A stretch of DNA of 64,000 bases. It comes from Bradyrhizobium diazoefficiens (GTDB lineage: Bacteria > Pseudomonadota > Alphaproteobacteria > Rhizobiales > Xanthobacteraceae). Numbering within the stretch: position 1 is the stretch's first letter; every line of letters starts with the position of its first letter. The position numbers and the translations under genes are program-made. The stretch spans positions 62,001 to 126,000 of the forward strand of contig NZ_JAFCKW010000016.1 in assembly GCF_018129965.1 (NCBI RefSeq), read 5' to 3'. The notes below the pieces were generated by a model. The model made no database searches. It was not told where the DNA came from and was given only the letters and a program-made list of their open reading frames with translations. This document shows positions 8,829 through 16,839 of the stretch, piece after piece.

Positions 8829-9692
8829 TCACCGGCCCCAGCGGTCCGACCAGATCTTCTCGCCGATCAGGCAACTGACCCGCGGCTCCTTGTCCACGAC
8901 CCGCACCACCGGACGCTCGGGCGTGAGGCCTGCAACTTCCATCAGCAGCTTGGTGCGGATCGCTTCCTTGAACTTGTCGCGGTCCTTGATCGAGATGACG
9001 AAGGAGCCGGGGCCGCCCACGACGCAGTCCTCGTAGTAGTAATCGAGATTGTCGATATCCATGGTCGAGTACGAGGGCTCCTTGACCATGATCGGCAGTC
9101 CGTTGATGACGATGCCCTTCTCGAGCGCCGCGTCGCGCGCCGCCGTGACCGGCCCGCCATTGTTGTTGGGCCCGTCGCCGGAAATGTCAATGACGCGGCG
9201 CAGGCCGCGATAGGGATCCTCGTCGAACAGCGGCATCGCGAAATTGATCGCGCCCGAGATGGACGTACGCGAAGCGCGCCGGATCGGCGTCTTCAAGATC
9301 TCGGCGGCGACCGCGTCCGCGGTCTCGGGTCCGTCCACCAGCCGCCACGGGATGATGATCTTCTGGTCGCTGGAGGCGGCCCATTCGAAATAGGTCACCG
9401 CGATCCGGCCATTCGGACCGAGCTTGAGGGCCTGGAGAAACTCCTTCGACTGGATCGCCTGCGCATAGCCCTCGCGCTGAATCGCGAGCTCGTCCATGTC
9501 CATGGAGTAGGAGACATCGACGGCGAGGATCAGTTCGACATCGACCGTCTGCGCGTCCCTGTCGGCTGCCAGCCGCTGCGGTTGACTCTTGGGTGGCTCG
9601 AATTTAGGCCCGGGCGCCGCGATGCCCGCAACGTCCCCTCCGGCAAACATGCCGGCCACCAGCACGGCCCCGATCGAGAATAGCATGCGCAT
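8829..9692 (-). CDS. DUF1194 von Willebrand factor type A-like protein, exported
   Basis: This 287-residue protein has a signal peptide over residues 1-25 and a single VWA-like domain. The MIDAS-type start is ILAVDVSYSMD (DxSxS), with a later threonine-containing segment SISGAINFAMPLF and DISGDGPNNNGG. Such domains bind a metal ion and mediate protein contacts; the partner is unknown. The domain matches DUF1194, common in rhizobial genomes. ATG 9692 is preceded by GGGAGAG at a good distance, which decides against the longer frame to 9752. Confidence 0.85.
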   Translation of the reverse strand: MRMLFSIGAVLVAGMFAGGDVAGIAAPGPKFEPPKSQPQRLAADRDAQTVDVELILAVDVSYSMDMDELAIQREGYAQAIQSKEFLQALKLGPNGRIAVTYFEWAASSDQKIIIPWRLVDGPETADAVAAEILKTPIRRASRTSISGAINFAMPLFDEDPYRGLRRVIDISGDGPNNNGGPVTAARDAALEKGIVINGLPIMVKEPSYSTMDIDNLDYYYEDCVVGGPGSFVISIKDRDKFKEAIRTKLLMEVAGLTPERPVVRVVDKEPRVSCLIGEKIWSDRWGR

Positions 9693-9920
9693 CGCACTCT
9701 CCCGTCGTATGACGCGATGGTGACATGCAATCGCCCTGCCGCAAAGCGCCAAGATCGATTGCGCTTCACATTCAGTTCAGCGATTTGCTGATCAGCGCCT
9801 ACGCGGGCCGCGCAAAGCTGCCGTGGTCTTGCCGCACGTGCGGCGCCGGAACACGCGCGACCGATCGGCGACTTCGCAGCGCCTGCCGCACGACACGCGG
9901 GACAGAGGACCCCCGCCTAC

Positions 9921-9948
9921 TTGTCCGGCGCGTTTTCCATGCTAGGCT
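9921..9948 (+). promoter_or_regulatory. Candidate sigma70 promoter of the fluoride-responsive operon
   Basis: TTGTCC (9921-9926) and TAGGCT (9943-9948) are separated by 16 bp. Transcription would begin about at 9955-9960, immediately before the riboswitch aptamer. This position fits a leader that starts with P1 of the aptamer. The call is inference from spacing and motif likeness only. Confidence 0.45.
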
Positions 9949-9960
9949 GACCACACAGAT

Positions 9961-10025
9961 GGGGATGGAGTCCCCCGACAACCGCCCGGCGGCCTTCGAC
10001 CGTAATGGGCTGATGACTCCTGCTT
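9961..10025 (+). promoter_or_regulatory. Fluoride riboswitch aptamer (crcB RNA motif)
   Basis: The sequence carries the main parts of the fluoride-sensing crcB motif. P1 is GGGG (9961-9964) with CCCC (9972-9975), closing the loop ATGGAGT. The loop's GGAGT (9967-9971) is complementary to ACTCC (10016-10020), giving the required pseudoknot. The second stem pairs GCCC (9984-9987) with GGGC (10007-10010). The conserved CTGATGACTCCTGC tail is present. Fluoride binding in this class usually switches on fluoride-resistance genes, and fluC/crcB is the second gene downstream. Confidence 0.9.
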
Positions 10026-10030
10026 GAGGT

Positions 10031-10049
10031 GAGGCAATCTTTGAGCCTC
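10031..10049 (+). promoter_or_regulatory. Linker hairpin of the riboswitch expression platform
   Basis: GAGGC (10031-10035) pairs with GCCTC (10045-10049) around a 9-nt loop. It lies between aptamer and terminator. A GGCGGG run at 10057-10062 duplicates the terminator's 3' arm and could pair with CCCGCC at 10075-10080, an alternative fold that would prevent termination. This is structural inference. Confidence 0.4.
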
Positions 10050-10072
10050 TGCCTTTGGCGGGAGCATGGACA

Positions 10073-10096
10073 AACCCGCCGCTGGCGGGTTTTTTG
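10073..10096 (+). terminator. Intrinsic terminator in the riboswitch leader
   Basis: AACCCGCC-GCT-GGCGGGTT is a perfect 8-bp stem followed by a run of T residues (10090-10095). It sits between the fluoride aptamer and the GTG of the MFS gene, exactly where a transcriptional expression platform is expected. An upstream in-frame start at 10055 would put this terminator inside coding sequence, which argues against that start. Confidence 0.85.
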
Positions 10097-10120
10097 TTGC
10101 CCGAGGACGAAGGCGAGCAC

Positions 10121-11329
10121 GTGACGACAACGACACCGAAGACTGCGCGCACCGGGCTGCCCAGAGGGATCTGGGTGCTCGGCTTCGTCTCGATGCTGAT
10201 GGACATCTCCTCCGAGATGATCCACGCGCTGCTGCCGGTCTATCTCGTCACCGTGCTCGGGGCGTCCACGCTCACCGTCGGCTTCATCGAAGGCATCGCG
10301 GAGGCGACGGCCTCGATTACGAAGATCTTCTCCGGCGCGCTGTCCGACTGGCTCGGCAAGCGCAAGCTGCTTGCTGCGCTCGGTTACGGGCTGGCCGCGC
10401 TGACAAAACCGCTGTTTCCGCTCGCCTCGAGTGTCGGATGGCTGGTGGCCGCACGCTTCATCGACCGCGTCGGCAAGGGCATTCGCGGCGCGCCGCGCGA
10501 TGCGCTGATCGCCGATATCGCGCCTGTCGGCTTGCGCGGCGCGAGCTTTGGCCTGCGGCAATCGCTCGACACCATCGGCGCCTTCGTCGGGCCGCTCGTG
10601 GCGGTCGGCCTGATGTGGTGGACTGCCGACAATTTCACTGCGGTGTTCTGGGTGGCGGTGCTGCCGGCATTCCTGTCGTTCGGACTGATCGCGTTCGCGG
10701 TGAGCGAGCCGGAGCCGGACCCCAGCCGGGAACCGGCGGGGAACCCGCTCAATCTGACCGCGATGCGTCAGCTTGGAGCGGTCTACTGGCGCGTCGTGGC
10801 GGTCGGTATCGTCTTCACGCTGGCGCGCTTCAGCGAGGCCTTCCTGATCCTGCGCGCGCAAAATATCGGGCTCAACGCGATGTGGATACCGGCGGTGCTG
10901 GTACTGATGAACATCACCTACGCACTGTCGGCCTATCCGGCAGGCGTGCTGTCGGACCGGATCAACCGCACCGGCCTGCTGGCGCTCGGCCTCGTCTGTC
11001 TCGCCGGCGCCGATCTCGCGCTCGCGCTGCTGCCCAGTCTGGCGGGCCTCGCGCTCGGCGTGGTGCTGTGGGGGCTGCATATGGGATTGACGCAAGGCCT
11101 GCTCTCGGCCCTCGTCGCCGACACCGCGCCGCCGAGCCTGCGCGGCACCGCGTTCGGCTATTTCAACCTGTTCACCGGCCTTGCCATGCTGGCTGCGAGC
11201 GTGATCGCCGGGGCGCTGTGGGACGTTTATGGCCCGGCCTCGACGTTCCTCGCCGGGCTCGGCTTCGCGCTGGTCGCGCTTCTGGGGCTGCTCGCCGTCG
11301 GCAACGGGCTGGCTGCGAAGGACGAATGA
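10121..11329 (+). CDS. MFS transporter, first gene of the fluoride-riboswitch operon
   Basis: This 402-residue protein has about 12 hydrophobic segments and MFS signatures: the loop 2-3 motif GALSDWLGKRKLL, and GKGIRGAPRDALIADIAP, which resembles a subgroup often placed beside metal or drug exporters. The substrate is unknown. It lies behind a fluoride aptamer and terminator, with fluC/crcB 31 bp downstream, so co-regulation by fluoride is likely. The GTG at 10121 with upstream AAGGCGAG is chosen because the next upstream start lies before the leader terminator. Confidence 0.85.
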   Translation: MTTTTPKTARTGLPRGIWVLGFVSMLMDISSEMIHALLPVYLVTVLGASTLTVGFIEGIAEATASITKIFSGALSDWLGKRKLLAALGYGLAALTKPLFPLASSVGWLVAARFIDRVGKGIRGAPRDALIADIAPVGLRGASFGLRQSLDTIGAFVGPLVAVGLMWWTADNFTAVFWVAVLPAFLSFGLIAFAVSEPEPDPSREPAGNPLNLTAMRQLGAVYWRVVAVGIVFTLARFSEAFLILRAQNIGLNAMWIPAVLVLMNITYALSAYPAGVLSDRINRTGLLALGLVCLAGADLALALLPSLAGLALGVVLWGLHMGLTQGLLSALVADTAPPSLRGTAFGYFNLFTGLAMLAASVIAGALWDVYGPASTFLAGLGFALVALLGLLAVGNGLAAKDE

Positions 11330-11360
11330 TCATGCACATCGTAAACCGGAGGACGAGAGG

Positions 11361-11744
11361 TTGAACGTTCAATACATTCTGGCCGTCGCAGCGGGCGGAG
11401 CGCTGGGTGCGGTCGTGCGCTATCTCGTCGCGATCGGCTCGGGCCGGGTGTTCGGCACTGATTTCCCCTGGGGTACCCTGATCATCAACGTGACGGGATC
11501 GTTCCTGATCGGCCTTTTCGCGGCGCTGTTCGCAAGCAGATGGAACCTGCCGCAGGCGGCCCGCATCTTCCTGACGGTGGGGATCTGCGGCGGCTACACG
11601 ACGTTTTCCACGTTCTCGCTGGATGCCTGGTATCTGATCGAGCGCGGGCAGACATGGGCTTCCGCGGCCTACATGATCGGATCGGTCGTGCTGTCCCTGG
11701 GCGCGCTCATCGCCGCGTTGCAACTGGTTCGCGCGCTGCCCTGA
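11361..11744 (+). CDS. crcB: Fluoride efflux channel FluC/CrcB
   Basis: This 127-residue, four-helix membrane protein carries the FluC signatures GGALGAVVRYL, the pore asparagine in GTLIINVTGSFLIG, and GICGGYTTFSTFS with the central break and phenylalanine/threonine residues lining the fluoride path. Dimeric FluC exports F-. The start is a TTG at 11361 with GGAGG nearby (11348-11352). It is the second gene of the operon under the fluoride riboswitch, which independently supports the function. Confidence 0.93.
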   Translation: MNVQYILAVAAGGALGAVVRYLVAIGSGRVFGTDFPWGTLIINVTGSFLIGLFAALFASRWNLPQAARIFLTVGICGGYTTFSTFSLDAWYLIERGQTWASAAYMIGSVVLSLGALIAALQLVRALP

Positions 11745-11825
11745 AGACACATGCCCAATCGGCGCATTCCTGCCCATCCCCTTGGGCATGATCTTGCGCA
11801 GCCGATCGCCTTGGAGAGGCCCCGG

Positions 11826-11849
11826 AACCTGCCATATGATAGGCAGGTT
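11826..11849 (+). promoter_or_regulatory. Inverted repeat upstream of clpS2
   Basis: AACCTGCC-N8-GGCAGGTT is a perfect inverted repeat, extendable by one G-C pair. It lies 36 bp before the clpS2 ATG. It could be an operator or a 5' leader hairpin. It is not followed by a T-tract, so a terminator for crcB is less likely. Confidence 0.45.
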
Positions 11850-11884
11850 CGAAGCCCGTCAGGACCAGGGTGTTTCAGGACACG

Positions 11885-12190
11885 ATGATCGACACTGTCA
11901 CCACACCGAAAACGCGGACCAGAACCAAGGTCGAGCGGCCGAAGCTGCACAAGGTCATCCTGATCAACGACGACTACACGCCGCGTGAGTTCGTCACGAT
12001 GATCCTGAAGGCCGAATTCCGCATGACCGAGGATCAGGCCTACAAGGTGATGATCACCGCACACAAGCTGGGCGCCTGTGTGGTCGCCGTGTTCACCAAG
12101 GACGTCGCCGAAACCAAGGCCACCCGCGCCACCGACGCCGCCCGCACCAAGGGCTATCCGCTGCTGTTCACGACCGAGCCGGAGGAATAG
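11885..12190 (+). CDS. clpS: ATP-dependent Clp protease adaptor ClpS (ClpS2-type paralogue)
   Basis: This 101-residue protein has the ClpS core KVILINDDYTPREFV and MTEDQAYKVMITAH. ClpS delivers N-end-rule substrates to ClpAP; the DDYTP element lines the N-degron pocket. The N-terminal extension rich in Thr and Arg and the C-terminal TKGYPLLFTTEPEE resemble the second (ClpS2) form of alphaproteobacteria. clpA is not adjacent, whereas ClpS1 is normally next to clpA. The ATG at 11885 is used; a GTG at 11870 is an alternative. Confidence 0.92.
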   Translation: MIDTVTTPKTRTRTKVERPKLHKVILINDDYTPREFVTMILKAEFRMTEDQAYKVMITAHKLGACVVAVFTKDVAETKATRATDAARTKGYPLLFTTEPEE

Positions 12191-12299
12191 GGGAACGCTG
12201 TACGGGACGGCAGCCGCTCTCCTTCATTCGGATGACGCCTGACGGCGGGCGCGAGTTCTATGCTGCTCCCGATTGGCTTGCGCATCCCGGAGAGATTCC

Positions 12300-12728
12300 G
12301 TGCATAGATACCCTGCATCCATCCTTGCATTGCTGTGTTGTCTGGTCGCGCAGCCCGCTCTCGCCGCGGGCTCGTCGGCCGGCTACGGCATGGGCGGCCA
12401 GTTCGCCCGCTTCGACCCGGTCGTCAGCCAGTACAACCAGTCGGGCGAGCTGTTTCGCATCGAAGGCCATTGCCAGTCGGCCTGCACGCTGTTCCTGGCC
12501 ATTCGCAACGTCTGCATCGAGCCCGGCGCGACCCTGTTGTTTCATGCCGGGCACGACCGCAACAAGATGATCACGGCGTCGTCGACCAGTCACATGATGG
12601 GCGCCTATAATGGGCCGCTGCGCGACTTCCTCACCGCCAACCACTACATGGACACGCTGGAATTCCACGCCATCTCGGGCCGCGACATGATCGCCAAATT
12701 CGGCTATCCGCAATGCCCGCGCAAATAG
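12300..12728 (+). CDS. Exported hypothetical protein with a ClpP/crotonase-like core
   Basis: This 142-residue protein starts at a GTG preceded by GGAGAG, which a TTG at 12273 lacks. A signal peptide covers about residues 1-22. The core IEGHCQSACTLFL followed by CIEPGATLLFHAG resembles periplasmic proteins with a ClpP/enoyl-hydratase-like fold, in which SAC/T and FHAG are conserved and cysteines may form a disulfide. The function is unknown. It stands alone between clpS2 and a convergent cyclase gene. Confidence 0.7.
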   Translation: MHRYPASILALLCCLVAQPALAAGSSAGYGMGGQFARFDPVVSQYNQSGELFRIEGHCQSACTLFLAIRNVCIEPGATLLFHAGHDRNKMITASSTSHMMGAYNGPLRDFLTANHYMDTLEFHAISGRDMIAKFGYPQCPRK

Positions 12729-12750
12729 CCGGGTATCGCCTGCGCTGGCG

Positions 12751-13944
12751 CTAGGCGAGGATCGCCGGCGTTTCCTCAGCCAGCCCATACACACGCTGCG
12801 CCCTGGCAAACCCCGCAATCGGAAACTCGCCGAGCTCGCGCCAATCGTGGCGACAGGCTTTTGCAAAGACTTCCGAGACCACGACGGTGCGGCCGAGCCG
12901 TCCTGCGATCTTCTCCAGCCGGGCCGCGAGATTGACGGCCGGGCCGATGCAGGTGAAGTCGAGCCGGTTGCCGCCGCCGATGTTGCCGTAGAGGATGTTG
13001 CCAACATGCAGCGCGACGCCGAAGCGGAAGCGCTCGACGACGTCGCCGACCGGAAAAGCCAGCGCCTCGACGCTGGCGCGGGACTCGCGCGCCGCTTCCA
13101 GCACGCGCGCACAGACATGCCCGGCGTCGCCGACATATTCGTCGATCGGAAACACCGCGAGCAGGCCGTCGCCCATGAACTTCAAGACCTCGCCGCCATG
13201 GCCGCGGATCGCGGTGACCTGGCAGTCGAAATAATGGTTGAGGATCTGGACCACGGTCTCGGCCGGCAGCCGGTCCGACAGCGCCGTGAAGCCGCGCAGA
13301 TCCGACAGCCAGATCGCGGCCTGCATGGTGTCGTTGTGACCGCGGCGGATCTGGCCACCGAGGATGCGGGCGCCGGCGCGATTGCCGACATAGGTGTCGA
13401 GCAACACCTCGGCGGTACGGCGCAGCGCGATGATCTCGATGATGCGCGCCAGCGGTTCGATGATGACGCGCAGCGCCGCAACATGGTCGGGGTCAAAGCC
13501 TCCCGGTTGCGTGGTGCTCACGCTTATCGCGTGAACCATGCCATCGAGAAAGCGAAGTGGCAGCGCCAGATAGTCGGTCGCCCCTTCGTTCCTGAGATCG
13601 ACCAGCACGGGAAAGCGTTCGGCCTCCGGACCATGCGGATTGCCCCTCACCTCAACGGCGTCGCGAAAAACGATGCTCAGGGGGCTCGCCTGGAACTCCG
13701 GCGTATTCTGGATCTCGAAATCGACGCTGCCCATCTGGATCTCGGACGCGCCCCGGCTCCAGATGAAGTTGCGGCCGAAGACCTCAGGATGCAGCGTCCT
13801 AACGAAAATGCCGACGCGCCAGAGCGGCAGCCCGGCCTCGACCATGCGCTCGCACCACTCGATCATCCAGCCGCCCAGGCCGTCGACCGGATGCTGGGCC
13901 GAGATGAGCCAGTCGACGACATTCTGATACGAAACGGCGGTCAT
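12751..13944 (-). CDS. Adenylate/guanylate cyclase domain protein (class III)
   Basis: This 397-residue soluble protein has an N-terminal sensor-like region of about 190 residues and a C-terminal class III cyclase domain. The first metal-binding aspartate is in WLSDLRGFTALSD and the second in FMGDGLLAVFP. IGPAVNLAARLEKIAGRL is the substrate- and transition-state-binding segment. It would make cAMP or cGMP in response to an unknown signal. The N-terminal region has no membrane segment and could be a GAF-like fold. aroC lies 50 bp upstream on the same strand. Confidence 0.85.
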   Translation of the reverse strand: MTAVSYQNVVDWLISAQHPVDGLGGWMIEWCERMVEAGLPLWRVGIFVRTLHPEVFGRNFIWSRGASEIQMGSVDFEIQNTPEFQASPLSIVFRDAVEVRGNPHGPEAERFPVLVDLRNEGATDYLALPLRFLDGMVHAISVSTTQPGGFDPDHVAALRVIIEPLARIIEIIALRRTAEVLLDTYVGNRAGARILGGQIRRGHNDTMQAAIWLSDLRGFTALSDRLPAETVVQILNHYFDCQVTAIRGHGGEVLKFMGDGLLAVFPIDEYVGDAGHVCARVLEAARESRASVEALAFPVGDVVERFRFGVALHVGNILYGNIGGGNRLDFTCIGPAVNLAARLEKIAGRLGRTVVVSEVFAKACRHDWRELGEFPIAGFARAQRVYGLAEETPAILA

Positions 13945-13994
13945 GTGTGCATCGTGCCGGATCGAAGGCCGCGCCGCCAGCGTGAAGATGATGG

Positions 13995-15080
13995 TCAGCC
14001 GACCTGGCCGCGATTCCGCAAAAAGTGATCGGCCAGCACGCAGGCCATCATGGCTTCGCCGACGGGGACGGCGCGGATGCCGACGCAGGGATCGTGGCGG
14101 CCCTTCGTGAAGATCTCGGTGTCGGCGCCCTGGCGATCGACGGTCAGGCGCGGCTGCAGGATCGACGAGGTCGGCTTCACCGCGAAACGCACCACCACCG
14201 GCTGCCCCGTCGAGATGCCGCCCAAGATGCCGCCGGAATGGTTGGACAAGAAGCGCGTGCCGTCATTGCCGGTCCGCATCTCGTCGGCGTTCTCCTCGCC
14301 GGTCAATTCGGCCGCGCCAAAACCGGCGCCGATCTCGACGCCCTTTACCGCGTTGATGGTCATCATCGCGCCGGCGAGATCGGAATCGAGCTTGGCGTAG
14401 ATCGGGGCGCCAAGGCCGGCCGGCACGCCTTCGGCGACGATCTCCAGCACCGCGCCGATCGAGGAGCCGCTCTTGCGAATGCCGTCGAGATAGGTTTCGA
14501 AGAACGCGGCCTTGTCCTTGTCCGGACAGAAGAACGGATTTTGGGCGATCTCGTCCCAGTCCCATTTGTCGCGGTCGATCTTGTGCGGGCCCATCTGCAC
14601 CAGCGCGCCGCGCACCTTCACATCAGGCAGCACTTTTCGCGCGATGGCGCCGGCGGCGACGCGGGTCGCGGTCTCGCGCGCCGAGGAACGCCCGCCGCCG
14701 CGATAGTCGCGCAGACCGTACTTGGCCTCGTAGGTGAAGTCGGCATGACCCGGGCGAAACTTGTCCTTGATCTCGGAATAGTCCTTGGAGCGCTGGTCGG
14801 TGTTCTCGATCAGCAGCCCGATCGGCGTGCCCGTCGTCACCTGCACGCCGGTCTCCGGATGCGCCATCACGCCGGAGAGAATTTTCACCTGGTCCGGCTC
14901 CTGGCGCTGGGTGGTGAAGCGCGACTGGCCGGGCCGGCGCCGGTCGAGGTCCTGCTGGATATCGGCCTCGGTCAACGGGATCATGGGCGGGCAGCCGTCG
15001 ACCACGCAGCCGATCGCCACCCCATGGCTCTCGCCGAAGGTGGTGACGCGGAACATGTGGCCGAAGGTGTTGAAGGACAT
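13995..15080 (-). CDS. aroC: Chorismate synthase
   Basis: This 361-residue protein matches chorismate synthase in length and motifs: GESHGVAIGCVVDGCP near the N-terminus, RRRPGQS with the flavin/substrate histidine and arginines, and YRGGGRSSARETATRVAAGA. It converts EPSP to chorismate, the last common step of aromatic biosynthesis, using reduced FMN. The ATG at 15080 begins with the conserved MSFNTFG start. Confidence 0.97.
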   Translation of the reverse strand: MSFNTFGHMFRVTTFGESHGVAIGCVVDGCPPMIPLTEADIQQDLDRRRPGQSRFTTQRQEPDQVKILSGVMAHPETGVQVTTGTPIGLLIENTDQRSKDYSEIKDKFRPGHADFTYEAKYGLRDYRGGGRSSARETATRVAAGAIARKVLPDVKVRGALVQMGPHKIDRDKWDWDEIAQNPFFCPDKDKAAFFETYLDGIRKSGSSIGAVLEIVAEGVPAGLGAPIYAKLDSDLAGAMMTINAVKGVEIGAGFGAAELTGEENADEMRTGNDGTRFLSNHSGGILGGISTGQPVVVRFAVKPTSSILQPRLTVDRQGADTEIFTKGRHDPCVGIRAVPVGEAMMACVLADHFLRNRGQVG

Positions 15081-15148
15081 TGCTGCTCGCTGGCTCAGTT
15101 CCGGCGTGTGGTAACGCGCGGTGGGCCGGGGGTCAAACCCGCTCCACC

Positions 15149-15226
15149 GTCATTCCGGGGCGATGCTAAGCATCGAACCCGGAATCTCGAGATTCCGGGT
15201 TCGCCCTGTGGGCGCCCCGGAATGAC
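15149..15226. repeat. Intergenic palindromic element, GTCATTCC family
   Basis: GTCATTCCGGGGC at the left is mirrored by GCCCCGGAATGAC at the right, with an inner AACCCGGAATCTCGAGATTCCGGGTT perfect palindrome between them (given here by position, 15177-15202). The same element family recurs at 30455-30551, with a half copy near 28044-28078. It lies between aroC and the phosphatase gene. Confidence 0.8.
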
Positions 15227-15237
15227 GCCGGGTTCGG

Positions 15238-15837
15238 TTAACTGAACTTCTCCAGCCGTCCGTCGCGGAACACGTAGACGGCGCCCTGTTCGATATAGAG
15301 CTCGGCGGCACTCGCCGGCGTCTCCAGGCCGAGCGAGACCATCAGGGCCCGGCAGGTGCCGCCATGGGCGACCGCGACGGTGTCGGTCCGGAGCTGGTCG
15401 TACCAGGCGCGTACGCGGACCTGCACGTCGGCATAGGTCTCCCCGCCCGCGGGGCCGACGGTCCATTTGTCGGCGAGGCGCCTCGCGTAGACGTCGGGAT
15501 CGGTCGCCTCGCTCTCGGCCAGTGTCAGCCCTTCCCAGGCGCCGTAGCCGATCTCGCGCAGGCGATCATCGAGCGCATAGTCCGCCACCGGCAGTTCGAG
15601 CTTGCCGCGCGCGAGCTCCATGGTCTGGCGCGCCCGTCCGAGCGGGCTCGACACGTAGGGCAGCGCCGCCTTGTCGCGGCCGTCACGCTTGAAGAGATCG
15701 GCGAGAATGCCACCGGCCTGCAGGGCCTGATCGCGCCCGCGCGCATTCAGCGGAATGTCCTTGGTGCCCTGAAGCCTGCCGAGCACATTCCACTCGGTCT
15801 CGCCGTGGCGAAGGTAATAGATCGTCGGCACGGGCAT
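15238..15837 (-). CDS. Histidine phosphatase (phosphoglycerate mutase-like) protein
   Basis: This 199-residue protein begins with the catalytic RHGET of YYLRHGETEWN and continues with SSPLGRARQTME and AVAHGGTCRALM, giving the catalytic histidines and arginines of the branch-1 histidine phosphatases. It is a cytoplasmic phosphatase or mutase; the substrate is unknown. ATG 15837 lies just before the motif, 14 bp after fabI ends. A GTG at 15864 would overlap fabI by 14 bp and add nine residues, so the start is not settled. Confidence 0.88.
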   Translation of the reverse strand: MPVPTIYYLRHGETEWNVLGRLQGTKDIPLNARGRDQALQAGGILADLFKRDGRDKAALPYVSSPLGRARQTMELARGKLELPVADYALDDRLREIGYGAWEGLTLAESEATDPDVYARRLADKWTVGPAGGETYADVQVRVRAWYDQLRTDTVAVAHGGTCRALMVSLGLETPASAAELYIEQGAVYVFRDGRLEKFS

Positions 15838-15850
15838 TGCAGACTTGAAG

Positions 15851-16666
15851 CTAGTCTTTTCCACCGAACGAGATGTCCGGCGCGTCCGGACGTTTCATGC
15901 CGAGCACGTGATAGCCGGAATCGACGTGGTGCACCTCGCCGGTGACGCCGCGCGACAGATCGGAGAGGAGATACAGCGCGCTGCCGCCGACGTCCTCGGT
16001 CGACACGTTGCGCCGCAGCGGCGCGTTATTCTCGTTCCACTTCAGGATATAGCGGAAGTCGCCGATGCCGGACGCGGCCAGCGTCTTGATCGGGCCCGCC
16101 GAGATCGCGTTGACGCGGATGTTCTTCTCGCCGAGATCGGCGGCAAGATAGCGCACGCTCGCCTCCAGCGCCGCCTTGGCCACGCCCATCACGTTGTAAT
16201 GCGGCATCCATTTCTCGGCGCCGTAGTAGGACAGCGTGACCAGCGAGCCGCCGTCCGTCATCAGTTTCTCGGCGCGCTGCGCCACAGCCGTGAATGAATA
16301 GCAGGAGATCAGCATCGACTTGGAGAAGTTCTCCGGCGTGGTGTCGACATAGCGGCCGTCGAGCTGCTCGCCATAGGCGATGGCGTGCACCAGGAAGTCA
16401 ATCTTGCCCCACTTCTCCTGCAGCACCGCGAAGGCAGCGTCGATGGTCGCGGCATCCGTGACGTCGCAATGGCCGAGCACGAGGCCGCCGATCTCGGCGG
16501 CGAGCGGCTCGACGCGCTTTTTCAGCGCATCGCCCTGATAGGTGAAGGCGAGCTCGGCGCCCGCCGCGTGGCATGCCTTGGCGATGCCCCAGGCGATCGA
16601 GCGGTTGTTGGCGAGGCCGAGGATGACCCCGCGCTTGCCTTGCATCAGACCGGAATTCTGCGCCAT
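15851..16666 (-). CDS. fabI: Enoyl-[acyl-carrier-protein] reductase (NADH)
   Basis: This 271-residue SDR-fold protein reduces trans-2-enoyl-ACP in fatty acid elongation. GVILGLANNRSIAWGIA is the FabI nucleotide-binding motif. The catalytic pair is Tyr157 and Lys164 (YNVMGVAK, Y-x6-K), with the second conserved Tyr147 in LSYYGAEK. ATG 16666 fits the usual N-terminus; the longer frame to 16711 adds an unconserved piece. The phosphatase gene follows closely and probably shares the transcript. The gene is divergent from the ECF sigma gene. Confidence 0.95.
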   Translation of the reverse strand: MAQNSGLMQGKRGVILGLANNRSIAWGIAKACHAAGAELAFTYQGDALKKRVEPLAAEIGGLVLGHCDVTDAATIDAAFAVLQEKWGKIDFLVHAIAYGEQLDGRYVDTTPENFSKSMLISCYSFTAVAQRAEKLMTDGGSLVTLSYYGAEKWMPHYNVMGVAKAALEASVRYLAADLGEKNIRVNAISAGPIKTLAASGIGDFRYILKWNENNAPLRRNVSTEDVGGSALYLLSDLSRGVTGEVHHVDSGYHVLGMKRPDAPDISFGGKD

Positions 16667-16767
16667 TTTCTTAACGTCCCGTCGAGCTCTCGTTGAGGTC
16701 TGGAGGTACACCAGCCCTGTTTCGCGGTACAGTCCTAATACCGGGCGTTAACGCTGTTTCGAGCGCC

Positions 16768-16792
16768 GGAATAGCCGTTCCGTTCGGGTGTT
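16768..16792 (+). promoter_or_regulatory. Candidate ECF-type promoter of the sigma/anti-sigma genes
   Basis: GGAAT (16768-16772) and TGTT (16789-16792) are separated by 16 bp, close to the GGAAC-N16-CGTT layout of ECF promoters. The -10 lies 47 nt before the sigma start. ECF genes usually drive themselves, so this may be an autoregulatory promoter. Inference from motif and spacing. Confidence 0.4.
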
Positions 16793-16839
16793 ATGATGAT
16801 TGTGGCGCTTGCGCCCAACGGCAGGTCATCAAGGACGGC

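Noticed and set aside
9831..9844. Perfect palindrome GCCGCACGTGCGGC between the DUF1194 gene and the fluoride operon
   Set aside because: It is short, has no T-tract and no clear relation to a promoter; kept only as an observation.
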